Assembly: GCA_029298735.1 (NCBI GenBank)
Contig: JANSLP010000034.1
Span: forward strand, 1-64,000
DNA from: Ophiostoma sp. CBS 140.51
Taxonomy: Eukaryota; Ascomycota; Sordariomycetes; Ophiostomatales; Ophiostomataceae
Length of the DNA stretch: 64,000 bases
Direction of reading: 5' to 3'
Positions 10,667 to 22,669 of the stretch are shown piece after piece (the first letter of the stretch is position 1; each line of letters starts with the position of its first letter). The notes under the pieces are model-generated. The model saw only the letters and a list, made by a program, of their open reading frames with translations. It searched no databases and had not been told where the DNA came from. The position numbers and the translations under genes were made by a program.

Positions 10667-12159
10667 TTAAAGCTCAATAACCTCATTGCCACCAGTTTGA
10701 CTACCACCGCTTGGTGCCTCCGGCCCATCTAGCTTTCCGGATTGTCCATCAGTCGGTACTGGTGGCGGTACAGCCCCAGCATTTGTATCAACATCATTGA
10801 GAACAACGGATGGTTGCTGCTCCTCCCGTGGCGGCGTTTCTGCTATCCTTGGCTCAGGTAGTGCTTTTGTTGAAACTTCACCCTCTTTCGTCTCCGCCTT
10901 TTCATCCTTTGACTCCTCTTCTGCCTTTGGCTGTGGTTTTGCTGCCCGTGATTTCCGTGCATTGGCAATCAAGTCCTGGAAGGACGTGTTGTGCTTGGCT
11001 GACCATGCAGCTCCGTCAAAGTCCTTGTCCTTGATTTGGGCCGCCTGCTGCGTTGCGGCCGCGACTGTTCGTGATGTCAGGGTGGCGCCTCGGCCGCCGA
11101 GCATACTGCCAGTAATGCCGCCACCACCTGCGCCACCGCCTCCAACTGTCCGCTCCCAAATGTCCATGTCGTGCAGTAGATCGGCCTTACGTTTGGGCCG
11201 CGCCGAGTCGCAGTTAGCATTCCAGATCGTCGTCCACTCCTTGTGCCGGCGCTCGAGCAACTGTCGCGTGCCAGAGGTTGCCAGCCCCAAAGCGGCCATC
11301 TTTTTGCGCAGGGCGCCGTCGTTGAGAAGGGAGTAGCTGACGGACGGCAGGCGTTCTGGTGGTGGTACTGGTGTCGAGACTGCCGAGAAGGGGTTGAGTG
11401 AAGAGGAAGAGGAGGCGGTAGAGACGGTCGGTTTGGAAAAGGTGGATAGTTTCGACTTTTTCGGCGAACTGCTGCAGGAACTGTCGAGGTGGCTATTGAT
11501 CAAGGTCATCTTCATGCGCCGCTGGCAGATGGGGCATGCAACAAGGCCGTCATCTGAAGGTTGTTAGTAGGAATCCAGATGAAAGTCACTGGCTGGACAT
11601 ACGTACCCGGCTCGTAGTCCATATCGTCGCTGTCGCGACTATTGTCGTCGCTGTCTGGCACCTCCACTTGCACCTCGTCCTGCACATTCGTCGCTACGGC
11701 CTCGGCCGCCTTGGTCTTGCTCAGCCGTGCGGAGGTCCGGGTTCGTTTTGTCTGTGGCTCTTGACTACTCGTCTTCTGAGGTGTACCCTCGTCCGCCTTC
11801 CGTTTTGATGCCGGCGGTGGTGTCGGTGACTTGGCTCGTGGCGGCGGCTTCCGTGCTACTTCGAGGATGGCCGGCCGCGCTTTGCAAAACGCATCAATGG
11901 CTTCCCGAAGCGCCCAGTTCCCGCGCAACTTGGATTCTTGGTCGGTCATGCGACACAGCGGGCACTTACCGTCGACCGACAGGCACCGCCGGATGCAGAG
12001 CGAGCAGAAGGTGTGGTTGCAGGAGGTGATCATGGGCGAGTTGTAAAAGTCCTTGCAGACATGGCAGCGCAGGGCCTGCTCGACGGGCATGAGACAGTTC
12101 AGTGTCGTCGTGAGCCAATCCGTCGAGTCAGCGACATCGCCACTGTCGCAAGGGTCCAT
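10667..12159 (-). CDS. RAD18: postreplication repair E3 ubiquitin ligase RAD18
   Basis: Two exons, 12159-11607 and 11553-10667, give 479 residues. The domain order is that of Rad18. An N-terminal C3HC4 RING has Cys32, 35, 47, His49, Cys52, 55, 66 and 69. A UBZ4 zinc finger has Cys191, 194, His206 and Cys211. A SAP-like DNA-binding helix pair lies at about 257-292, followed by the Rad6-binding region. Rad18 pairs with the E2 enzyme Rad6 and monoubiquitinates PCNA at stalled forks, opening translesion synthesis. The intron (GTACGT to TTCAG, branch CTAAC) falls between the RING and the UBZ, and splicing completes the UBZ lead-in. An upstream TTG could extend the frame, but the first ATG at 12159 gives the usual short lead before the RING. 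It is divergent from POL32. Confidence 0.92.
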
Positions 12160-12597
12160 GGCGGTGGGCAGTGATGTTGTCGTCGTCAATTAAATGCTGT
12201 TACTCAATAAGCAAATGCCATGAATTAGGGTCGTAAAGTCGATAACGTCGGCCGTGGGTTGTCTTGCACCCTCGTCGTCGTTGGAGGTGAGGTTGAAAAT
12301 GTTCAAGATACAAAGTACGGAGTGGCGGCGCGACGCGTTCGGATTGTCTTCGCAAATCATAGCCCTCCCTGAAAGAAAAAATTGCAGGGGTCTGGCAGCC
12401 TAGTTTGAGCGCTGTTCCAGTGAGCCGCTGTCCATTGATAGGCAATTGCCACTTAAATTCACGTGATCACGCGACGGCCCATTTATCACTTTAGACGTGG
12501 AGGGGTGGACATCGCGACTCTTCCATCCGCCCTCGTTACGAACGTCACTTTCACTCACTGCAACCAAAACCACCAATTTTCTCGTCACACGGTCACC
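12160..12597. promoter_or_regulatory. bidirectional RAD18/POL32 promoter with MluI box
   Basis: These 438 bp separate the two start codons. An ACGCGT MluI cell-cycle box lies at 12333-12338, 174 bp from the RAD18 ATG and 260 bp from the POL32 ATG. A further CGCGAC core lies near 12,470. In fungi such boxes bind MBF and drive G1/S transcription. The motif is direct; its function is inferred. Confidence 0.5.
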
Positions 12598-14363
12598 ATG
12601 TCGTCACCAAAGGAGTTCCTCGCCGACGAGGTGCTCGTTGAGAAGAAAGTGGTATGTTTGCACACCTCAACAAAGCTCTAAAATATTAGGCACGGTTCCG
12701 ACTGACGCACTTCAGATTACATATCGCTACTTAAGCCGAGCCCTAAAGGTTCACGTCAATATTGCAAAAAAGTGAGTGCATGACTACTATTTGACTAATA
12801 TTGTCAAGATAAGAGCTAACCGATCATGTCAGAGCCCTCTTTGACTTCCACACGGCGCAAAATGCCAAACAGCCAGGCTCTCTGCACGCAACCTACCTTC
12901 TCTACGGTACAAAGGCAGGAGAGGGTACAAGCCCTGCCCAAAATGGCGGCGCTGCTGAAGAAGACATCGACATGGAAGACGGCCTTTTGCCAGACTACCT
13001 GCAGTCCGACAAGGTCCCTACGACCGTGATCACTCTCGTAGCCGAGGGGAACCTGGAGAGTATGACTGTCTGAAAAGTATACCTTGACTTATTATGGCCT
13101 TGCTAATATGTTGTCTACTTCAGGTGCACTGGCGCAATACGAAAGTCTTGACGCCATTCATGTGTACAGCGTATCGCCCCAACCCATCACGGTATGTAGT
13201 CCTACCACCGTGCTTTAACTGTGAATGCTTTGAGGCGTATTGACTAACCCGTCTTCAGGATCTACAACAACTCGCAGACACGACACGTCAACTTTGTGAA
13301 CTTCGTGGGTCTGCAGCACCAGAGGACTCGCCCAAGACGTTTGGCACGATCCCCAACTCTCACGTCCGCCGCCGCCAGCGCAAGGGACAGGCACCGATTG
13401 CTGCTGCTGCTGCAGCTCCTGCACCTGCGGCCACGCCATCTTCCGTATTTGCAAAGACGACGCCCAAACCTGCGGCTGCTGATGCACCCGGTCCCAAGTC
13501 CATCTGGAACAAGGTCAATGCCGCCAAGGAGAACAAGGACGACAACAAGTCGAGTGCTGCATCCTCCAAACCGGCAGTAGCAGACAGCGCCACACCCGAG
13601 ACCAAGGACGCCAAGAAACCCATTGCTGCTGCTTCATCGTCTGCAGCTGCTCCGCCTGCTCTGAAGAGAGCCGGCTCCTCGGGTGGTGGAGGTATTATGC
13701 AGGCCTTTGCCAAGGGTGCCAACGCGCCCAAGCCGAAGAAGAGGGAGCCTCTCCCGGCTGTCGCCAAGAAGCCTGCCGAAGAGGACACGACAATGGGCAT
13801 GTCCGACAGCGGCGACGACGACGACAACGATGAGGACGTAATTCCCAAGGCGCAGCAAGTTGTGGGCGGCAAGTCCCGCCAGGAGCGGCAAGAAGAGCTG
13901 CGCAAGATGATGGAGGAAGATGATGACGACGACGACGAAAAAGACGAAGACGAGCGTGAAGATACGCCCATGGAGGATGTCGAAGAAGAGAAGCCTGCCG
14001 AGCCTACAGCCCCGGCCAAGGATGAGGGCCCTAGTGAGGTCGTCACGGCCAGCTCGGGTGACGGTCGCCGGCGCGGCAAGCGACGCGTGATGCGCAAGAA
14101 GATGATTGAAGACAAGGATGGCTATTTGGGTAGGTTACACCTTCTTATCTGTTTTGGTCCATGGTACTCTACTAACAACACTAGTCACGATCCAGGAAGC
14201 CGGCTGGGAGTCCTTCTCCGAGGACGAAGCACCGCCCAAGGCCGCACCTGTCTCTGCTGCACCTGCTGCTTCCGCAGCTTCGTCTTCATCGTCGGCCAAG
14301 GCGAAGAAGCCAGCACCAAAGACGGGCCAGGGCAGCATCATGTCATTCTTTGGAAAGAAGTAA
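12598..14363 (+). CDS. POL32: DNA polymerase delta subunit 3 (POL32/Cdc27)
   Basis: Six exons, 12598-12651, 12716-12771, 12833-13059, 13124-13191, 13259-14129 and 14185-14363, give 484 residues. The N-terminal 150 residues form the small-subunit-binding domain (LADEVLVEKKVITYRYLSRAL, then FDFHTAQNAKQPG, typical of Cdc27). The centre is a long Ala/Lys/Asp-rich disordered region with an acidic run near DDDDDDEKDEDERED. The C-terminus is a textbook PCNA-interacting box: Gln474, Ile477, Phe480, Phe481 in QGSIMSFFGKK. The protein is a processivity subunit of DNA polymerase delta, and in yeast also of translesion polymerase zeta. All five introns are GT-AG and five of the exons are short. It is head-to-head with RAD18, which acts on the same clamp. 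Confidence 0.93.
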
Positions 14364-15236
14364 AATGCAATTAGCAATGCGGAGAGAATGTGGAGGAGAG
14401 GCCGAGGAATGCTTGGCCATGCTGAGCCACGGTACTTTCGCGTGGATGTTTTTGGCTATCATGGCATTTCAGGGTTTTACAATACGCATACGAGTACCCC
14501 GGATACGACTATCATAGATGTCCATCCTCATGTGACAAGAATTTAAGGTTATTGATGGGACGAACGTCGAAACATTCCACGAACCATGTGGGTCAAGCAT
14601 TTACAGAATTCTGAAGGCAAAGGGGCAATCTGTCAGGCGTCCGGGCCGGTGTTTCGGTAGCGGCCGTAAAGACTTTTAAGGGACTCGAGGGCGTTTCGGT
14701 ACTTTTGGGGTGCTCTTCATGCTTCGGCTCTTGTTGCCGCTTGTTGGCTGGCCCTGGCATTTCGATTTTGGCAGGTGACACGCAGTGCCGAATTGAACCA
14801 CTGAAACAAAAACCAGCTCCCGCGACGGCGCAGGGGTAAGCTCGGTCTTTAGCGCCTGTCGCTCCTCTCCAGGGGTAAAACAAGCGGCTCATGGGCACCC
14901 CATGGCACACGACCGCGACTGTAATTAAGACAGTGAGACCTGTGCAGGGCGCTGCTACATCGCGAAAGAACAAAAGTCCCCCTCTTTCTTTGTCCGCTGT
15001 GTTCAGTGGAACCGCGGCGCACGAGCAAAAACGAGCGACACGAGCAATTGCCATTTTGCCGTCGGTGGGTGCTGTGTACGTCGGTCGTTGCTTCCCTCTT
15101 TTCTCGCGCTCCTCTTATTCCGTCTCCTTCCCTTTTCCTCCACGATTCTTGATACCTCTCTCTTCAATATCGACATTTTCACCACTTCAATCTCTCGATC
15201 GACGGCAATCTGCAATCTGCGGCTTCGATCCTCACG
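14364..15236. other. intergenic, GH125 gene promoter
   Basis: These 873 bp separate POL32 from the downstream tandem gene. The last 150 bp are C/T-rich, as expected just upstream of a fungal start codon. Open frames on the minus strand (14,593-15,215) show no family motif. No gene is supported. Confidence 0.5.
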
Positions 15237-16950
15237 ATGGCGCCTCGTTTCCTGGCCTCGATCGCTCTGGCGCTGCTCATCCAGCAGTCGACCGCCACCG
15301 CCCAGATCGACCAGTCGGTCTTTGAGGCCAGCGCCTGTCCCGACTATGTTTTATACTCGACCTATCCACAGTGAGTTATTAAATGCTTCATTTTCCTGTC
15401 CTTAATCGCGATAGCTCCTGACACCCACGCTCCTCTTCAGCCGTCCACTCACCAAGGGCCCCCTCGCTCTGCCCTTCCAACGACCGCACAAACGATGCCG
15501 CACCTTCCACTCGGACGCCATCGAGACCGTCATTAGCGATGTGACCTCTCGGATGAAGGACGTCGACATGGCCCGTCTCTTTGAGAATGCCTTTCCCTCG
15601 ACCACCGACACCACAGTCAAGTTTCATACCAACGGCACCGACGGCAAGGTCTCCGATGCCATGCGCGCCAAGGTCAAGGCCGCCTCTGGCGGCGCACACG
15701 ACGACGGGAAATGGGAAGGCCCCCAGTCGTTTGTCATCACCGGCGACATCATTGCTGAGTGGCTGCGAGATTCCACCAACCAGCTGTCCCCCTACCAGCC
15801 GCTGGCCAAGACCGACCCAGCAGTGTACAACCTGATTCTCGGCGCCATCAACACACAGTCCGAGTACGTGATTGAGAGCCCCTACTGCAACGCCTTCCAA
15901 CCACCGCCCATTGCCGGTCTCCACCCGAGCCACAATGGCCAGGACGACAAGGTGCACCCGGCCTTTGAGCCGACATTTGTGTTTGAGTGCAAGTACGAGC
16001 TCGACAGCCTTGCGCATTTCCTGGCCCTCGCCAACGACTTCCACGATCACACGGGCTCGACCGATTACATGAACACCCGCTGGTACCGCGCCTTAGCCAC
16101 AGTGCTGCGTGTTCTCGAGCAGCAGTCGTTGTCGACATTTGACCCGGTGACGAGCCACTACCGCCGTAACGAGTACACCTTCCAGCGCCAGACGAACTTG
16201 GGTACGGAGACGCTAAACCTCGCCGGTATCGGCAACCCGCTCAACAACGGCACGGGCCTGATTCGCTCGGCCTTCCGCCCCAGCGATGACGCCACCATCC
16301 TGGGCTTCTTTATCCCCGCCAACGCCATGATGGCCGTCGAGCTGAAGCGCACAGCTTCTGTCCTCGCCAAGATCAAGGGCAAGGAGGCTTTGGCAAAAGC
16401 CGTGGCCGCCTGGAGCCAGGACATTACTGACGGCATCTGGGAGCACGGTGTCGTCAAGCACCGTGAGTTTGGCGACGTTTTCGCGTACGAGGTTGACGGC
16501 TACGGCTCGCACATTATGATGGACGACGCCAACTACCCGTCGCTACTGGCGCTGCCGCTCATGGGCTTTGTCCCCGCGACAGACCCGACTTACCAGAACA
16601 CGCGCCGCATGCTCCTGAGCAAGGGCTCAAACCCGTACTACCTCAAGGGCCGCGACTTCAAGGGTATCGGTGGCCCCCACATTGGCCTGCAGAACGCCTG
16701 GCCCATGAGTCTGCTGATCCAGGCACAGACGTCGGACGACGACGAAGAGATCAAGGGGTGCCTCGACTTTGTTCTCAAGTCGGCACCGCTGGGTCTGATC
16801 CACGAGAGTGTGGACGTCAACTACATCAACTCGTACACGCGGAGTTGGTTTGCATGGGCCAACGGCGTCTTTGCCGAGACTATCCTGGACCTGGCTAAGC
16901 GGAAGCCGCACCTCATCTTCAAAGCGCCGGCCAAGCCGTATGAGATTTAA
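15237..16950 (+). CDS. GH125 family exo-alpha-1,6-mannosidase-like protein, secreted
   Basis: Two exons, 15237-15370 and 15441-16950, give 547 residues. Residues 1-22 are a signal peptide (MAPRFLASIALALLIQQSTATA). The body matches glycoside hydrolase family 125 (DUF1237), with VITGDIIAEWLRDSTNQLSPYQP, FECKYELDSLAHFL, YGSHIMMDDANYPSLLALPLMGF and LIHESVDVNYINSYTRSWFAWANG. Characterised family members remove alpha-1,6-mannose from glycans. The acidic residues within the WLRDST and HESVDV segments are the likely catalytic or substrate-binding positions by family analogy. The intron starts GTGAGT, ends TTCAG and splits a His codon, giving YPHRPLTKGPL. No sugar-related neighbours are present. The family is sure; substrate preference is inferred. 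Confidence 0.92.
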
Positions 16951-17243
16951 AGAGACGGTACAATATGGTGACGTATTAGCCAGCGTTGCATTTTTGTTTA
17001 CCTTCGTACGGCCTTTTCTTTTCATTGTATATATCATTTTCTTAACGGCGTTCAGGATAACGGTAACGGCATGTCAGCCTGCCTATAAGAATCAACATGA
17101 TTTCAAACCATCACAGATATTCAAAGTGCTTTTACTTGTGTACGTTGTGCAAAAGGAGGCCTGTACTCGCGCTATATCCAATGATGCGCATGCATTATAA
17201 AATCAATACAACAAAAAGACAACAGCATCAACGCACTCCCACC

Positions 17244-19106
17244 TTAACAGCGGAAGTACCGACGCTCAATCCATCGCTCCTCAATGTCCTCCACCAGGTG
17301 GCACACAACCACCGAGATCGCCGGGAAACAGCTCGTCAACCGCTGCAGACCCATCCGTCCAGCCGAATATGTCGCCAGCACAATCCGCTCCGGTGCCACG
17401 CCGTGGTCTAGCAGCACCTGGACGGCCATCAACGCCGAGCCGCCAGACGACATTTGTGCATCCAACAGAAGCACAGTGGCGTGCGTGTCAATGTCGCGCG
17501 CCAGCTTCTGGTACCGCAATTCGGGCTCGCCGGTGCGGACATTCGTCTCAATCAAAATGTGGCCGAGCCGGCAATCAGGGATGACGCGCTGGAGGCCCGT
17601 CTTCAGAGCAGAGCCACCGCGCTCCAAGACAACAGCACTGACGATACCGTCTGACTTGAGGCCGTGGTAGGTGTTGCCCTGGGGAGTCTGGATGACGGCT
17701 GGGGCAAAGGCGGCATTGTTGAGGGCACTGCGTGTGTGAGTATGAATTAGATGTTTAATGGTGAGGTCGGGGAGGCTTACAGCTCAATGAGAAGGGCGGA
17801 GAGACGGTCAAAGTAAAAGATGAAATCCTCGCTAGTGGTCTCAACATCGTGGATGATGGTGTTCATGCCTCGCAGCTGTGGTGTCTGGGGCAAAAAGACG
17901 ATGCGGTTCGACAACGGCATCTCCTTGGCTTCACGCTGCAGTCTCGTCAGGGTGGCCTGGTGCTCTTTTGACTTTTCACGCAGCTTCTGCTGAATGTATT
18001 GCACGACGGTGGCTTGACATGTTAGTCATTAGGGCATAACAAATATGCAAGGTAGAAGACAACTTACAGATGGCAACCTTGTTCATGATACCACGAGGGA
18101 CAATGATGTCGGCAACCTTTCGTTGCGGGTCGACATACTATAAATGGTCAACAACTGGATATCGTTGTCATCCACGCCAGTAGTGCTATCTCACCTTGAC
18201 AAAATTGGGCTTAACAAAGGTGAGCCACTGTTTGATGATGCCCTGAATGTCACGGCCACGCTCATTCACATCACGGATGACTGTTCATCAAGTTCGGTCA
18301 GCAAACGTGCTACACAATGCACGATGGATACACAAGATGCCAAGACTGGGGACAGGTCGTGCATACTTCGCCTTGATAGACATACATCGGCGTCCTCGTC
18401 ACAAAAGATCTTGCTTATCGTCAGCCACAATGTGCTCGCATCGTTCTGCATGAAAACGGGGAAACAGAGGAACACTCACCTTCATGTCAAGCATGTCCAG
18501 AATTCTCTGGTCATGCAGCGCCAAGATACCCTCCAGGATGACGACATGAGGAGAGTAGATGGACGTTGTACCCTCGAGACGTCTGTGTTCCGTGAATGAA
18601 TACTGTGGGATCTCGGCTCTCCGTCTATAAAATTATGAGTATGCCTGCTTATCTCACAATATTCAACGTTCATACAATAGCTTGACTTACCCTGCCTTCA
18701 GATCTTCGAGAACAAGCAACAACGCATCAAAGTCAATAGCCTAGTTACCGGTTTGACGTCAATTCTGGGCACTGGGAGCTCTTGCATATGAACATCCTCA
18801 ACTCACCTCAGGAGCGTCGAAATCAAACTCGTTCAAGAAAGCCTTGCGAGACGACTCCGGGTCTAGACTGTTATAGAATGAGTCCTACCACATGCCGTTA
18901 GCATAGTTTCTCGCAGTCAAAAGACACCCCTCATATCTTACCATCGACACAATCACGACCCATGGCAGGTTTAGCTGGCTCACGATGCTCCGGGCAATAC
19001 TCGACTTGCCCGAGCCCGAGCTACCGGCGATGCCAATAATGCTAAGGTCCACCCATGGCGGCGCATAGCGAGCCTGGCTCACGATCTGCTTCGGTGTAGA
19101 AGTCAT
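17244..19106 (-). CDS. URK1: uridine kinase with C-terminal UPRT-like domain
   Basis: Nine exons: 19106-18942, 18884-18807, 18740-18691, 18624-18480, 18409-18367, 18280-18195, 18137-18068, 18012-17781 and 17727-17244; 450 residues. The N-terminal kinase has a P-loop at residues 28-36 (GSSGSGKSS), then DSFYNSL, DFDAPEAIDFD, the IPQYSF segment, ILEGILALHD, and KIFCDEDADVCLSRRIIRDVNERGRDI, all signatures of uridine/cytidine kinase. This enzyme phosphorylates uridine and cytidine in pyrimidine salvage. The C-terminal 190 residues resemble uracil phosphoribosyltransferase, but the PRPP loop reads LLDAQMSSGGSA and the tail ends WIERRYFRC, where active UPRTs have a GDRYFGT-like motif. The second domain is therefore probably structural or regulatory. 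All introns are GT-AG. The 43-nt exon 5 is needed to rebuild the RRIIRDV junction. It is divergent from GID8. Confidence 0.92.
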
Positions 19107-20055
19107 CGTGGGCAGTATCCTTCACAGTTGGGCAAAGAAGGCTGCCCAAGCACGTGCGATGCTGAAAGTTGAAAGTTTGGGTGCGGGTGAGTTTCGAGCT
19201 TCAGACCGATAGCCGTCGAGAGTCGATATTTTGCGTGGGGATGGTACTGCACCCAAGGTCGAGAAAGGTGCGGCGACAATGTCTCGTCCTATGTTCGCAA
19301 GGCTCCACGATCTGAAAAAGTCCTTTCAAGATGGGGCAAATGACAGAAAACGAGACGTCAATAAGCCGACGGCGAAGCCTCGTGAACAGCTCTCACCTAG
19401 ACTATTCTAACTGAGAAGGAGCCTTGAGCCGCTGCCAGGCGCCCCTAAAGATTAGCACTTTTAGGGTCAGCCTACTGAGTCCTACAGGCGCCAACAGGCC
19501 ACAATCAGCATTAGATAATCTTGCCTGGCTGCCAGAGCTTTCTCGATCGCTGATTGGCCGATTTGAAGCTCGTTTCCTGCCAGCCCACTCAGCGCCGAAA
19601 GGAAAAGAGACGCCCCGCTTTTTTGCTTCTCCTTCCTGCCCTTTTCTTTCTTTTCTGCTGTTCTTGCCCGCTTTGCTATTTTTTCCCTCCTGCGTCGTCC
19701 GTCCACTTCCTGACCCTATTTAACCTTGCAATTTTCTTCGCTCAAACAAACTCTTCTCTCTTTTTATCTTCCTTCTTTGCTCAACCCCCAAAACGCAGTG
19801 TTCTGCCACTCCTCCCGGTCTTCCGCATCGGTGACTCGGAATCAAGGAGTGGTTTGACTCGGGGATCGAATCATCTGCATCATCTGTCATCTCCATCCCC
19901 ATTCACCAAGACTCGCACGCTTAACTGTCGCTGTCGAGCTTTCCTTACCACCTCATCTCTCTCTTCCTGACCTCGTCTTCATCTGCCTCTCTCTCTTCTA
20001 CCTCATCTACCTCCCCAGTTTTGTCTCCACTGAAAGAAATTTCAGTCTGCTCGAG
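19107..20055. other. divergent intergenic region URK1/GID8
   Basis: These 949 bp separate two divergent start codons. The right 450 bp are strongly pyrimidine-rich and are probably the GID8 promoter and 5' leader. No gene is seen. Confidence 0.5.
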
Positions 20056-21270
20056 ATGGCGTCCACATCATCGACAGCTACACCGGCGAAGATGAGCTTC
20101 CAGGGCCGCGTCAACGCGGCGAAGACTCCCAAGAGGTGCGTATATCTTCTCCCCTTCCAACACCTCATCACGAACTTTACCTTCTCTTCTTTCCTCTGGC
20201 AAAATGATGATTCACAATAAAATGGGAATCTCTCTGAGTAATTCACATGCGGAGTCAATATTACTTGGTAATCCAAGGCAGTCTGATCTTTGTCAACAAT
20301 ACCTACTTCACTACCTCACCCATCATGCCAACGCATTATGCGAGGCCAGCAGTTTGAGCTTCTTGCTAACAACTGATAGTGACATCAATACGTTGATCCT
20401 CGACTACCTCACCATGGAGGGCTACCCGCAGGCTGCCGCCAACTTTTCCAAGGAAGCCAACCTGCAGCCTCAACAGGATAAGCCCTCTGTCGAGACACGA
20501 CAGAAGATTCGGAGTGCCATTCACAATGGCAAGATCGACGAGACGATCACCCTCCTCAACTACCTCAACCCACGGGTAAGCTTTTAGTCGACACCTTTCA
20601 TCCCTCTTCTTCTTCCTCCGTTTCCTGTCTCGCTATGATTATAAACGTTTCATGCACCACTCATAGACCTATGCGTCCTTGATGAGTAATAAACAACCAC
20701 ACTGAAAATTATGAGCGACCGACATACAACCACATTTATTGTTTATCCTGAATCTTGATACTTTTCTTTCTGTATCGTTCTCGGCTAACATTGGTTGATT
20801 AGATTTTGGATGAGGATCCGCCTCTGCATTTTGCTCTGTTGCGCCTCCAGCTGGTTGAGCGAATTCGTCAGGCCAATAGCAATGGCAATGACTTCGCGCC
20901 GGTCGTGAAGTTTGCCCAGGACCAGCTGGCGCCCCGTGCGTCCATGAAGAAGGAATTCCTCAAGGACCTCGAGGAGACCATGGTCATGCTCTTTTTCACC
21001 CCTGACAAGATGCCGCCGACACAGCAGAAATTGCTGTCGCCGGATCTACGCGAAGAGGTGGCCGACAGGGTCAACAAGGCCGTTTTGTTTGAGCACAACA
21101 AACGCCGCGATGCCGCTATCCGCCACATCGTCAAGATGCGGGCTTGGGCTGAAAACGTTGCTCGCGACAAGAAACTGGATGTGCCCGATGTCATCGACCT
21201 GGGCCTTAACAACGCCACGGGCGACAGTCGGTTCCACGACCACGAGCATGAGGCTATGATCACCACCTAG
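20056..21270 (+). CDS. GID8: GID/CTLH ubiquitin ligase subunit Gid8
   Basis: Three exons, 20056-20135, 20380-20575 and 20803-21270, give 247 residues. A short N-terminal tail leads into a LisH motif (NTLILDYLTMEGYPQAAANFSKEANL), then CTLH (RQKIRSAIHNGKIDETITLLNYLNPRILDEDPPLHFALLRLQLVERIR) and the CRA region. This is the whole domain set of Gid8/Twa1. It is a scaffold subunit of the GID E3 ligase, which in yeast degrades gluconeogenic enzymes when glucose returns. The length is close to the family norm. Introns of 244 and 227 nt are longer than most in this window but have good sites (GTGCGT to ATAG; GTAAGC to TTAG). It is divergent from URK1. Confidence 0.93.
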
Positions 21271-21876
21271 CTCCCAGGCTGTTGTATCTTCTTCTTACTT
21301 ATCTGTGTCTATAATTGGACGTTATGGTTACGACGTTATTGACTGAAATGTCAATATCTGGAGTTGCAGTTGTATGTGTTTGAGATTCAACGGCGTTCAC
21401 AAATGGGTTTGAGCAAAGGGCTTTTCTATTTTACATGGTTTTATCTTGCAAGCGGGAGTTTGGGCATTACTAGCATTGGGGAGAGGCATATGTGCCTGTT
21501 CTCTATTTTTTTTCTTTTTGGTTTCGGGACGTTTAGTATTGTCATGTCTGAAGGACAAACAATATCATACCTACAACCAGCTATATTAGCTGGCTGCCCG
21601 ACTTGACATTCCTATGCCTACATGTGCTTGCGCCTGGAGTAAAAGTGCATGCGATATGCTGTCTTTGTTGTCTTTTGATTTACTGTTTCCTTTGGGTTGC
21701 TGCCGTGAATCAATGTAATGGAAAAAATGCGTTCAAATTTTGGTAAAAGTCTTTGATTATATGTACAGAAGCGATCGCAGTAATACACCACTCTACTCTT
21801 ACGAGCAGCAAAATATATCTATCCACGTCCTAAGCAACCAACCGCTCTTGCCATCCCCCGTTCTTTCTGCCGTCGC
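21271..21876. other. convergent intergenic region GID8/NDUFS4
   Basis: These 606 bp separate two converging stop codons. The sequence is AT-rich and 3'-UTR-like. No gene is seen. Confidence 0.5.
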
Positions 21877-22669
21877 CTACTTTGTCCGGATGTGCTTCAG
21901 CTTTCTGGCCGAGTACAAGAAGTTGTTGGCATACGCCTTGACCTTGATCTGGCGCTCCTGCGGCTCCTGCACAAAATACTCGTAGCCCTGCTTCTCAGCG
22001 AAAGCAATCGCATCCTCCTTGCTCTTGAAGTTGATGTGCGTGCCCTGCATGAAATCACCAGACGACTGCCAGCCCATCAGCGGGTTCTCCCACCGGTGGC
22101 CCTTCTCCAGCACGTCCCAGTCCATCCGCCATTTGCTGCCGTGCCAGGTGCCCGACTGCGTGGCCGGCTTGGCTGGCTTGTAGATTCTGCGTGCGTTAGC
22201 CACCATTCAGAGCAGCAAAAGTGGAAGATTGTGACCGCGGGTGACCTACCTAACCTGACGAGCCTCGAGCTCCATCGGGGCACCGGAAAGAACAGCTGCA
22301 GGGAGAGCATCGTTGTCCTCGCTGCCGTCCAGCACGCGCTTAGGGACAGGCGTGAAGTTTCTGAAAGACCGCATGTTAGCATCTGCATTCCACCCTGGTA
22401 TCCTGTCCTGCCTCTCCTCTCGTCGTCGTGGAGACTCACGATGTTGCGCGGTCCGTGTGGGCAGTGTAGTCGGGGGCGTTGTTGGTGGCACGGGGCGTGG
22501 CGGGAGCGGTCGCCGTGGCAGGAGCAGGCGTCAACGAGCTCTCCAGCCGCCGCAGAGCCGGCGTCGCGGCAGCAGCAGCCAGCATTGGCCGGCGAGTAAT
22601 GGGAGAAACGGCGGCGCTTCTCAGCAACTGGGCGGCAGCTGCCGAGGCCGTCGGGCGGATCGAGGCCAT
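21877..22669 (-). CDS. mitochondrial complex I subunit NDUFS4 (18/21 kDa)
   Basis: Three exons, 22669-22440, 22360-22250 and 22186-21877, give 216 residues. The first 45 residues are Arg/Ala/Ser-rich without acidic residues, a typical mitochondrial presequence. The mature part matches NDUFS4: RIYKPAKPATQSGTWHGSKWRMDWDVLEKGHRWENPLMGWQSSGDFMQGTHINFKSKEDAIAFAEKQGYEYFV. The subunit sits in the N-module arm and is needed for assembly and activity of NADH:ubiquinone oxidoreductase. Two donors are possible at the end of exon 2. The downstream one (AG|GTAGGT at 22249) is chosen because it restores the conserved ARQVRIYKP. The gene is divergent from ATP synthase subunit f, another OXPHOS gene. Confidence 0.94.
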
